From Pascua guehoae (Eukaryota > Basidiomycota > Tremellomycetes > Trichosporonales > Trichosporonaceae): a DNA stretch of 64,000 nt. The position numbers and the translations under genes were made by a program. Under the pieces are notes generated by a model. The model saw only the letters and a program-made list of their open reading frames with translations, was not told the origin of the DNA and made no database searches. Below are positions 53,782 to 64,000 of this stretch, one piece after another. The stretch is from NCBI GenBank assembly GCA_001600415.1, contig BCJX01000005.1:357150-421149 (forward strand), given 5' to 3'. Position 1 is the first letter of the stretch. Each line of letters starts with the position of its first letter.

Positions 53782-55991
53782 TGTGGGGCGTGCAGAGATG
53801 GGGAGTGGCGAAAAAGAAGCCCGAAGGGGACAGCGCATGGACCGGTTGTTCTGTCAGATGCTTTAGTAGTGGCCGAGTGGCGGAGGACAGCACACAGGCG
53901 ATCAGTGCGCATGCCTGCCCTACGTTGGTACACTGGTACACTGGTACACTGGCCCAGTTCAGACAACAACAGAGGAGCGTAAGAGGGCGCCGTCGCTCAA
54001 GTGCCACTGCCGTATCTAGGTTGAGCAGAAGTCATGTGCTGCACAATCGAGTGTTATGCTGAACGGTGGTTGCGGAGAGGAGGCGGCGGTGGAAAGCGCA
54101 TGCCAAGACGTTGTCCATGTTCGCTTGACGCTGCTGCCACACCGCCAGCTCTTGTCGACGGTTCACGTGACGGATGGAGCGGTGCAGTAAATGGCGGGGG
54201 ACGGGCTTGTATCCCCGCCAATGAGCCTGCCAATAGCTATCGCTCCGGGTGTCGTCGATCGCCAAACCTTGAATACTTTGGTTGGTCTGGGTTGCTTGTT
54301 CTTGGTGTAAGTGCTGTTTCATTAGCAGGTTCCGTCGCTGTGGCTCAAGGCTGCCCAGTGAGGACAGTCGACAGCAGCTGCGGAGATGTGGTCGATGGGT
54401 GGACCGTCGAGGCGTGCAGGACAATGACTTCTCGGGCGTGTGATTGACAGCGACTCCAGTCCGTCCCTTGTCGTCGTGTGTATTCTTCCCCGCAAAAAAG
54501 CAATACGACATGAGATGCCAGTCATTCGCCAACATAGTGCGTTTTAGCCTTTTAGACATCACCTTCCTCGGTGCGATCAGCTCGGCCATGCGTTTGACCC
54601 GTCGCAAGCGTCCGGTCGCACGCGTCCAGTGACATGCGTCCGGTGTCCGGCACCGGCGCGCCGGTGCGATGCTGCGTCCTGTCGCTGGGGCCACGCGTCG
54701 GTCGACACCGCGTGTCCCCGCCGCTGCGCCGGCATGATCGCCGCCGAGCCAGAACACCAGGGATACGCAGTGTGGCTGACGTGCCCGACGTGGCTGGCGT
54801 GGCGGGCTCCTGGCCGCCGTCGGCGAGTTTGGCGACGATGGCGCGCCGAAACATCACACATCTGTCCCTGTCGCCGACGACCGACGCAGCCAGCCAGCCA
54901 GCGCAGCCAGCATGCAACATAGCAAGCACGCGATAAAGGCGGTGCGGTGCATGCGGTGCACTCTGTATACGCCTCGGTACGCCTCGGTACGCCTTCGACG
55001 CCTGTCGCGGACTGTCCCTGGCGCCCCTTTGTCGCGCGTCGACGCCGCCGACGCCGCGATAACCTTTGCGTAATTACAGTGGCGAGCGCCACGGATCCTG
55101 GCCGACGCGCTGTTCTCCTGACCGACGTCGCCCTGGGTATGTCTCCTAGCTGTGCACTTTAGCGAGGAGCGTTTAGGCGACTGCACGCTGCACATTTGTT
55201 GTTTAATGGGTGCGTAGTGACGACGCGCGCGGAACAGTGGTACTGACAAGGGAGCTCCGTAGGATCTGTGCAAATGCCCCGCGGGCTCCCGTGATCTGCG
55301 GATCGCGTAGAGTTGGCCGCCGGCCTGAACGGGTGGGACGGTCTTGGACTTTTTGGGACGGTTTCTCGTTGATCGTGTTACGAGTGCTGCATCTCATTGA
55401 TGGGAGGGACAGTAGGTGCCGTTCCCGCAGAGCTTGCAGAGCTCGCAGAGCAGGCTAGGCTGCCTGTTCTGCGTGTTCTTTGGCAGCATTCGTTGTCATA
55501 TTGATGGCAATTTTGCGGTACCCCGCACGCGGTTCTGGAGATGAGAAATGCTAGCGCGTGTAGCAGCCCACATGGCGTATGCACAGATGGTCCACCTACG
55601 TGCTCAGTGGCCAAAAATAGCCTCTCCTTGGATCTGATACAGGCACTGGGCCCATCTCGACATACCTGGGTGGAGAGATGTATCTCGTGCCAACTTATTC
55701 TCGCCACTACAGTAAAACGCATAGTTGTGTGCTGCAGCTCGAGCAACAATTATCAGAACGAGTCGTCGAGCTCAGACGCTGCTCACTCTTGTGCGACAAA
55801 TACTATGCAAATTGCAAGTCTAGAAAATAGAACCCACACCATCACACTCACCACCTGTACATTGACAATCACAGGAAATGCAGAGCAACCCGGTTGGTGG
55901 CCTCCAACACGATCCAGACAGCAGCAGCAACTCCAAGTCAAGATAACAAGCATTCATCAAGAAAAAAAATAAAATCCTATAAATTCATAAA
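53782..55991. other. 2.2-kb gene-free region
   Basis: It holds the promoter of the aspartic-protease-like gene and the 3' flank of the zinc-finger gene. Small direct repeats: tggtacac three times at 53929-53950 and tacgcctcgg twice at 54969-54990. No supportable gene. Confidence 0.45.
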
Positions 55992-58383
55992 TCACATAAA
56001 GTACAGTTCAAAGTACATCCTCATCTGTCCGAGGCTCCATGCGGGGGCACAGGGGTCGTCGCGTGCTGCGCCCTCAAAGAGCTGGAAGAGCTCTTCGCGC
56101 GAGTGGGTGTCGAGCATGTCTCGCGGCCACTGAGGGAGGGCTGGTGCGCCGTTCTGGGACCCACCATCCTGTGGTGGGGCCGAGTTGCTGCTGTCGTCTG
56201 CTCCTGGTGCGGGGAAGGGGTATCCGCCATTGTGCTGCGAGGCGGGGTAGCAGGGGTGCTGTTGGGGAATGTTGGGGACGTGGACGAGCGGGGTCGAGGG
56301 CGTCTTGAGCGCCTCAAACCCCTGGCCTAGTGGGGAGAGGACGTCGTCCATCTCGCCCTCGGCGTCGGCGTCGGCTTCGTCGCTGCCCAGACTCCCCATG
56401 CTGCGCACGCTCGAGGGCTTGGACTCTGCGGGCGCGTAGCCGTGCTGCCCGTGGTTGTGCGGGTGGGCGTGGCCGTGGGGCTGGTTGTGGCCGTGCAAGA
56501 GGCTCAGCGCCTGCTGGCCGTGGGCCTGTCCGGGGCCCGCAGTGAAGAACCAGTTGAACAGGTCGTCCATCTGGCTCCCGCCCTCGTGGGCGTTCCACGC
56601 AGCCTGCGCTGCACCGTTACTCATCGCGCCCGCAAGACACTGGCCATTGCCCTGCGCCGGCGGCGCAGAGTGCGCGTGGCCATGTCCGTTTCCCTGGTTA
56701 TGTCCGTGGGCGGCGTGGGCGTGGCCGTGAGCGTGCTCGTGGCCGTGGCCGTGTTCGCTTTGTGCGTGCTGCTGTGCGTGGGCGTGTGGGTGCGAGTGGG
56801 GGTGTTGTGGGAGAGCGTGGCCATGTCCGCCGTTGGACGCAGGGCCGTGTGGCACCTCGGGCGTGAGGGTGTACGCGGGCGTGAACAGTGGGCCGAGTGT
56901 CTCGGGTGTGGCTGCAAAGGCCGGGGCCAATGGCACTTCGAGAGATGCTCCGACGCGCGCGGGCCCAGAGTCCTCTTCAAGAGGCGACTGTGGCTGCGCG
57001 AGGGGTAGTCGGGCACCGCCGAAACGAGCGTCGAGGTCGAGACCCCGGAAGCGGGCGTACGACTCGACGCGGGGGAACGTCGGGCGTGAGTCGGGCGAGT
57101 TTGTCGAGTTTACAGAGTGTACAGAGGGGGCGGGGGAGTGCGATGAGAGGGAAGGGTTGGAGGATGAGATGGACGACAGCGTGCCCGAGTTGCTGCTGCT
57201 CGCATACTGCTGCTGTTGCTGCTTGGACACCGACGCCGACGGACCAGACACAGATCCACGCGAGTGCGAGTAGGGCAATGTCACCGCCGATGCGGCGCTA
57301 CCACGCCTACGATCCCGCTCGCTCCGGTCGTATGCGTACGGGTGGCCGGCAGTGCGGGCGGAAAAGGAAATCGAATGTGATTGGCTACCGGGGCTCATTC
57401 CATCTTCGCTGCTTGGGCTCGGGCTCGGCCCTGGCAATGTGGCGCGGCGCTGTGGTCGCCGGCGCTTGCGGGGCACCAGTGCATCCTCTTCTGCCATGGA
57501 CAGCGGCGCGGGTGCGTCGCCGTCGCTGCCGCGGCGCGACTTGCATGATGTCGACAGGTGCTTGCGGAGGACGTCTGGGCGGGCAAAGCCCTTTCCACAT
57601 GCTGGGCACACGGATCCAGGTCGAGTGTCTGAGATGCGGGTTAGCCAAATGCGCACAATGCCGGCATGCCACGTGAGGGGAGCAACGGAAAAAAAAGCAC
57701 GTGTCTCGGCGACTCGGACCGATCGGGCCGAGATACGGGCCCCGGACGGGGTGCGCGAGCAAAGGGCGGGGGAGAGTGGCGGGTGTGATTGTAGGAGAAG
57801 GCCGATTCAAAGTGGCGCAAAAACAAGCCCCTCCTCCCACCCTCCCACCAACCAGCACTCGCACACGCCATCCACGGCTCCGATGCGACTGACTGTGCTC
57901 CGTCCCGCGCTCAATGCACGGGGCGCTTGGCAAGACGTGCACCAATGCACATGCACATGCATGCATGCGAGCACGCAAAGCAATGGCGCTCGTCGCCCCT
58001 AGCCCCCCCGAGCTCACGACCACACTGGGCGTGCTCGCGATCACGATGGGGTGGGGTTTGTCGCGGCGATAGATCGCAAGGCACACCAGGCTCATCTTTC
58101 TCCCGGGGACCCCGAGTGGGGTATTTTAGAGTGACATAGAGAAAGAGTGCGGGGGTCATGTGTGCAGGCACGACGGTCGCTGCTGCTTAGTCGCCGATGA
58201 CAGCAACCAAGCGACCACGCTGTCGCCGCACGGCAACCACCCCTCTGAATGCATTCCCACTGCTTTGGTAGACTCACGATTCAATTCATGGCGCTCGAGG
58301 TAGTCTTTGCGCGTGTATCGCTTTGGGCAGTGGGCGCAGGCGTAGATGCGTTCGTTTTCGCTTGATGGTGATGCAGAAGGCAT
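55992..58383 (-). CDS. Two-zinc-finger regulator with His-rich domain
   Basis: Two exons (58278-58383, 55992-57628) join in frame to 580 aa across a 649-nt intron. The first finger is C16-x2-C19-x12-H32-x3-H36 (CAHCPKRYTRKDYLERH), its last His created at the splice junction. The second is C43-x2-C46-x12-H59-x4-C64 (CPACGKGFARPDVLRKH), a C2HC finger. A basic PRKRRRPQRR stretch can act in nuclear import. The middle is Ser/Pro-rich with a short poly-Gln. About 55 residues (bases 56650-56870) are packed with His-Gly/His-Ala pairs, such as GHGHEHAHGHAHAAHGHNQG, with further HGH stretches towards 56450. The C terminus (DMLDTHSREELFQLF, LGQMRMYFELYF) looks folded. Likely a DNA-binding transcription factor; target unknown. 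Confidence 0.82.
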
Positions 58384-61300
58384 GTTGGTGTATGGTGGTG
58401 GTGGTGGTGATGGCGGTGGGTGCTAGTGATGGAGGAATGAGGGCGGGCGTAAGGCGGGGGTGATGACGAAAAGCCAGCTCGGGCCGATTAAGTACGGTGA
58501 CGATGGACTGGTCCAAATGAGACAACTCCACTTTTCCGATGCCGATGAAATGGGATGCGATTTGGCGTTTGGTTTGGGAGAAACAATGGAAAGATATGCA
58601 ACGCGTCGAGTGGACCGTTGCGGTCTTTAACTGGCAGGCGTTGTCTCTGCTGTGGGCTTGTGGTGACTACTGAATGGTGGACGCGCGTCTGTGCGGACGT
58701 GTTCCGTGCTCGATGGTCGTGTCGAGGATGGCTTCTTGGTGGCAGACAGAGAGGAGGCGCGTGCGGGGTGCGGTGCACAGCACAAAGGGTAGGGTGCGAA
58801 GCAAAGGTGAGCGAGTTGGGGTGGACACTGGTTGTGTTCGTTGTGATAGGAGCCGGGGGGGGGGGGGAGGCGGCCGTGTTGAAATATCTGGAGGGGAGGG
58901 GGGCAAGAAGACAATCGTGTCTGCGGTCTTTTGTAACAAAGACGAGACTGCAGTAAAAAGTAGTATCTCTACGTATCTCGAGGCACCTGACAAGAGGCGT
59001 CGAAGGCTAAACCAGGCGTAGTCGTGCTAGCGTTGTGTGGCTCCGCCTTCTGTTGTTCTGCGTGGCGCGGCGGAGGGTTTGGCGGTGATGCGCCAATTCG
59101 CGAGTCGGTCAGTTTGGTATTCTGTCATGTAACGAGGCATTGGGGGGGTCGGCTTATCATCTGGCCGGTAGAATGGCCACAGGCAGCATGCCAGAAGACC
59201 TGCGCCCAGATGCCCTTTCGGGTGGGACGAAGGGGAAAAAAAAAAAAAAAAAGGAAAGAGGAAAAAAAAAAGGTACACGACAGGGTCTGCACGGCGAGGG
59301 GCCAAAACTCTGCGATGGACAAGCACCTACAGGGCTGCGCACGTCAAGCGACAAGCGGAGAGACAGCACAATGCGAGAGAAACATCGGACCGCGAGCGCC
59401 AAGACCGCCCGCTGTGACCATTGGGTTGCAGTTGCTCCTGAGCGTGCATCCTGACTTGTCCAAAGCCTCCCCACATTTTGAGCAAACAGGGGCCCGTCGT
59501 GACTGCCGCCGAGTCGATTGGCAGCACGCACAGATTCCAAGACAGTTATTGTGCCTTCTGTACGCCTTGCCGACAGCTGCCGAGCGACCCGCCCGAACAC
59601 ATGCTCAAATGGCGCACAGACGCGCTGCATTTGGCGATACACGCGTTTCGGGGTTTTTTTTTCTTCTCCTCTTTTCCTCCTCCGCTACATGCATGCATGC
59701 CTGTCGTATCCTGCGCACTGCACATCCCTCCTCTGTATATCTCGCATAGAAAAGCGGACAGTCATCTCTATAGCTGCAGCTGGAACAAAAGACCAAAAAC
59801 AGAAACAGGAGCGCAGGACACCTGCCCGCCACCGCCCGCCGAAGGGGGGCCGTGACTGGCCGTTGGTTGCCACTCTGCCTACTACTGGTGCGGTCAGCTG
59901 CGATGGCACGGCATAGGGCCCAGGGACACGGCTGCCAAATCTCACGGCATGGGGTCGGAGTCCCCGAGGGGCCCAAGGGCCTGAAGCGCGCATGGCGTAT
60001 CCCCTGCCATTGATCCTCTGATGCGGAGCTTGAATTGCTTGTTGCTCATTCCTCTCGGCATGACAAAACTATCCTGAACTCCTGATCACTTTTTTTTTTT
60101 TTTGCTTGTTTTTCCTGACCTCCTGAACAAGCGTCTTTTTTTTTTTTCTCTGATGATGATGATGATGGTATTTTTGATCTGGACGCGTTGGGAAGCCGCT
60201 CAAACAGCTTTCAGAGCACGTCCCCCTTCCAGAAACTGTTCAGACATTGTGGCCCACCTGCAGACGCTGTCCTGCTATTCTGCATGCAAAAAAATGCCCT
60301 GCTCGTTGTTCTCCGTGAAAAGGTCGCGTCCTCACTCCCCGCGCGTTACGAGTAGTGGAGCCTGCCAACGTCGGGCTCCTGTTTCGTGCCCAGGCACAAT
60401 AATGACGGTGGACGATCTCGCAGCCGTTCGCCATTCTGTCGCAGATGATGCCAAAGATTGACTCCGCTGACCCCGTTTGGGGCATGTGAACAGGGACAGA
60501 ACGGGTTGCGGAGAGCAGATGCGGGGGGCGCGTGGCTGTACAAACTGTGCTGCAGCTTTTCGGGCGACAGAGGACCCAAGGCTTGGTGCCGATCGGGTTG
60601 GGCTGCGCGGGGGGGGAGCATGGTGCGGCACGGCACGGCATGAGGATGCGGCAAGTTGTGCAACAGCTAGAATCCAAACGCATCACATGCGATCCGAACA
60701 TCCAATCAGAGTCGTTTTTAACCCGTGCCTTAGATCGGTGTTCCAATGCATCATGCCAGCCAGTATACGGTTGTATTCACAGCCGGTGCCGAAAACGTGT
60801 GATGGCGGCGACCAGACTCGTTAACTCGCGGGAATGGATCGTCAAGCAACAAGATTAATCCCGCCCCTGCCCCAACAAAAAGCAAGATATGACGTCTTTA
60901 ATTAACTGATTGTGAACAAAGATGGACCGGCTACTCGTGTCCGGTCCCATCCAGCACTCTGTATCGCGAAACGCATCGGGTCATGTCGGAAGTGTCGGAA
61001 CAGAACGCGTTCTATTACTGGATGGGTGACCCACTGGTAACTGGGCATGTGCATGTGGCGGATAATTTGTTGGGCGCGTGGCGGCGGATAAATGCCTAGG
61101 TAGACGCTCATTGATCGCTCCCCCTCGTTAACTGGTTGCCCTCTGACAAGCCGCCCGATGTTTTAGCTTAGCCTCCGTTGTCTGAGTTTACTAGCCCGAA
61201 CAAGATGCCCGTGTTCTGGCGTGATGTGATCTCCCCCACCACTGTCAATGCCAAATGTGGCGATCGAGGTCACCAGTTGTGCAAAACTCGTGTGGGGCCA

Positions 61301-62950
61301 CCTCGTCCTTGGCACGACCTGTGCTGTGGCGTCAGTGGCGGCCACCTGTGGTGGAGGGGGGGGGGGGGGGAACTGATCTGGGATGGACCAAGACGACACG
61401 GAGCAGAAATCGCTCCCGACGTGGTCGGTAAGGCATTTTCGGGGTGCCGGTGAACAGTGATAGGCTGACGTGTCGGGCAACTTGATGTGGAGGCAGGTGG
61501 TGTTTTGCTGGAAAAGAACGCCACGGCATGAGGCGCACGAGGCGCATAGCACAGTCGGGAAGAAAAATTCCCAAAGACGTCCAAGAACACTCAGAGACAA
61601 GACTGTGCGGTGGTTGCATCTTGGGGACGGGACACGGAAAGTCTCATGTGGGTCGGGAGGGGCGTCGCGATGGCCGTGTGGCGGTGCTGACAATGCCCCG
61701 GCTTGGTGAGCACGAGCCTCTGCCCAGCCTCGGCCACCCCACGCCACCAAACAACGACAATGGAGACTGCTTCTGAGTGGGCCTGTGGGATAGAACACGG
61801 TGTATCAGACGAAAGACTAATTGCTCCTGCAGTGGCCCGAGCACGCACGCGGGGTGAGAGGGGGGGGGGGGGGAAAGGGGGGGCAATCATGGGGCTTTTG
61901 TTGCTCCGACACACCACACAGCACACATCACACCCCACACACAACCAGACAATGGCAAACCCTCGCCCAAGGCCTGACGTGGCGTCGAGCTGAGCGAGAA
62001 ACGATTAAACGAGTACAAAACGCAAAGGCATTGGTCTGCTGCATACCGCAGCCCCGCGGACGAACGCGGGGCCGAACGTGGGGCTGATAGCACGGCCATG
62101 TCCCGAGCTGGGTTCCGACCTGGTGCTCCGAGTCGGCCCACTGCGGGGTGCGAACCAAAGGCGACGCATGCTTCTTGGGGCCCAACGATAATCGTGCGTT
62201 CCCCCACACCATCGCTTCTTCCTCAAACATGGCACTTTGCGCGTGGATAGCGAGCTGTGAGCGAAGTTGCGTTCTTTCATTCGATTCACATTACCATGCC
62301 GCTACCAGCGAGTCGACAGTCCATGGATGATGGGGGCTGAGATGACATGACAGTGAGTACAGTGGTGGACGGTGGCGGCGATTCTGAGACAACAGGACGC
62401 CCAGACTCACTGTAGGGCAACCCCCCGGTGCACACACGGATGGTTACACCCAGCCTGCGATGCCCACCCATGTGGTCCCATATGAGCGATCACAGTGACT
62501 GTCGAAACACGCATGTGTCTCGTGTAACACAATCGCGACGCAGACAGCGGCTACGACCAGCACTGCTTGAATTCTGCATCATGCTGCATCCTCCGCTTGC
62601 ATACTGGACGCACAGGCGCTGCAAAATGGCGGCCATTCGCTCGACATTACACCACGAGGTGCGCTTTCGACAGGGCCGAGAATGCCACAACTGTGCATCT
62701 CATTGCACGGTGCTTCTTGTCTGCCGCCGGGGCCGCGTCAATGCTCGAGCGGTCAAGTGCTCAATCCCACACGCCCAAAGCTCAAAGTGCATCCCCAACA
62801 AGCGTACCGTGCAGCCAACTCATTCTTGTATCTAGGATACGTCGCGGCCACCTCGTATACCAGTAAGTGGTGCACTTTGGGGCCCACTCGAGCCAGTATC
62901 GGGGACACCCTGTTTGTCTCAACCATCCACCGAACGACTGACGAGTGGGC

Positions 62951-62993
62951 TTTTTTTTTTTTTTTTTTTTTTTTTCTCTCTCTTTTTTTTTTC
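62951..62993. repeat. Long T tract
   Basis: A run of about 25 T, then ctctctc, then a further T9. It is one of several homopolymer tracts in the gene-free end. Confidence 0.9.
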
Positions 62994-63940
62994 CTCACCT
63001 ACTGCCACAATGAGCATGTGTCCACGTCGCCCGATCGCCACACGTTGGCCGCCGGCGTAAACCTTGTCACGCGTGTTGCCGAGAGGGTGACTTCCCCTTG
63101 GGCCCCATGTCGCGTGTGGCACCGTCCCCGCAAATTCCCCAACAAACGTCTGATCACGAGGCACACTTGAAATGGTCAGTGGTCAGCTGACACCTTTCAT
63201 ACCCGGTGGAGCCTCGGTCAGTTTTTTTTTTTTTTTTTTTCTTCTCACCTCGTTTTCGACAATCTGCTCCCGCACGCTCTTGCACTCTCCTTGTTTTGTT
63301 TTTTCACTCCCCCTCCAGTCTCAATGCCTGCATTGAACCCACTCCAGGCCTCACAACACCTACTTGCCTTGACACCGTTTCCATCTGCCAGCGTCCCACA
63401 GTCACAACTTGGACTCGTAACCCAGGCCTGTCGTTACACTTTATTCTCACTACTGACCTGAGCAAAGCTGTGCACAGCTAAAGAGGCTGACGTAGTTGGC
63501 TGATGTTGACATCGAGGTCTAGTGGCAACGACGGCTAAACCTCTAGTCAGATGATCAATCGGCATTTGAAGACGACTGCAAATGTAAAGGGGTCTAATAG
63601 CTGTTTAGCCATTTAACCATGCCAAATACCTTCCTTGTAACGTATTCTGTTGAACTCTACTCTTCATTAATGCAAACGGGACATCTGCCCCCTTGGCGGC
63701 GGCCAGTGGAGTACCATGTGGGCCGACACAGATTGCGTCGGCCATGTCGTGATGATCACCGAGATTGCGGGCCCCAATGACGCCAAGTTGGGCCCCGGGT
63801 CATTAGGCTGCCGCGACTAGTCCACTCTACATCCCCACTCTAGATTCTTCGAGAGCCGCGGCAGAGCGTGCCCCACATTATCATCTGCCGACGAATGCCA
63901 AGTAGGTACCACTGTAGTATTTCTTTACGTGGCAACTGTG

Positions 63941-63971
<31 letters not shown>
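63941..63971. repeat. A30 tract near the window end
   Basis: About 30 uninterrupted A bases just before the ambiguous N at 63987. Confidence 0.9.
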
Positions 63972-63973
<2 letters not shown>

Positions 63974-64000
63974 GTCGTGGCTGTGTNGGGGATGGCACCC

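Larger units (their letters stand above)
58384..64000. other. 5.6-kb region without supportable genes, rich in homopolymer runs
   Basis: The first few hundred bases are the promoter of the zinc-finger gene. Beyond, I find no spliced or unspliced gene on either strand. Homopolymers stand out: G12 near 58856, A18 and A11 near 59230-59270, T15 and T12 near 60090 and 60136, G11-12 near 61359 and 61861, T23 and T20 near 62951 and 63222, and A30 near 63941. An N at 63987 marks an assembly ambiguity at the end. Confidence 0.5.

Noticed and set aside
59024..60000. Possible degenerate genes in the gene-free end
   Set aside because: Frames are short, cross homopolymers and show no known motif or splice-joined continuity.
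62082..62165. tRNA-like GGTTCGCACCCC (minus strand)
   Set aside because: No acceptor, D or anticodon stems can be formed around it.
1..64000. CRISPR array, bacterial operons or phage genes
   Set aside because: Repeats here are simple fungal micro- and minisatellites; introns and tRNA features show a eukaryotic nuclear genome.

Overview
The window looks like nuclear DNA of a basidiomycete yeast-like fungus. It is GC-rich, has many short introns (mostly 35-60 nt, donor GTGAGT/GTAAGT, branch CTAAC/CTGAC, acceptor CAG/TAG), two eukaryotic tRNA genes (one with an intron) and clearly fungal proteins (Uls1-like SNF2/RING translocase, FCP1, ATG12, RPS0, Zn2Cys6 factor, GPI-type aspartic-protease-like protein). 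A tremellomycete of the Trichosporonales type is my inference only. All exon models were spliced by eye, keeping frame across canonical GT-AG introns.

Layout. 1-470: 3' end of a low-complexity gene. 1445-6085 (+): 14-exon SNF2/RING translocase with a SUMO-interacting motif. 6397-6790 (-): 67-aa conserved-looking protein. 7279-8499: tRNA-Tyr (+) and tRNA-Gly (-). 9234-11594 (-): FAD-dependent oxidoreductase; one of its introns carries a foldback repeat whose sister copy lies at 8805-8968. 11970-18058: a cluster of three diverged paralogues (188, 329 and 775 aa) of a family I do not recognise, sharing an N-terminal module and an intron position. 18718-21768 (+): FCP1 CTD phosphatase. 22378-23772 (-) and 24054-25291 (+): a divergent pair, a possible Pex14/Pex17-like membrane protein and ATG12. 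26475-27362 (-): unknown 271-aa protein. 27874-30383 (+): low-complexity two-TM protein followed by a duplicated 3' segment. 30908-33848 (-): acetoacetyl-CoA synthetase. 34542-35989 (-): glutathione S-transferase. 37691-38563 (-): RPS0/uS2. 41817-44909 (+): CDKN3-like phosphatase with a very long N-terminal extension behind a 3.2-kb gene-free leader. 46380-50300 (+): Zn2Cys6 regulator. 50768-53781 (-): aspartic-protease-like protein with degenerate catalytic motifs. 55992-58383 (-): His-rich two-zinc-finger regulator. 58384-64000: about 5.6 kb without a supportable gene, studded with homopolymer tracts.

Most genes are ordinary housekeeping functions (transcription, translation, autophagy, ketone-body/acyl-CoA activation, detoxification, DNA repair or chromatin) that do not form one pathway. 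The most novel material is the 12-18 kb paralogue cluster, the predicted inactive surface aspartic protease, the foldback element pair, and several regulatory or repeat structures near the two predicted transcription factors.
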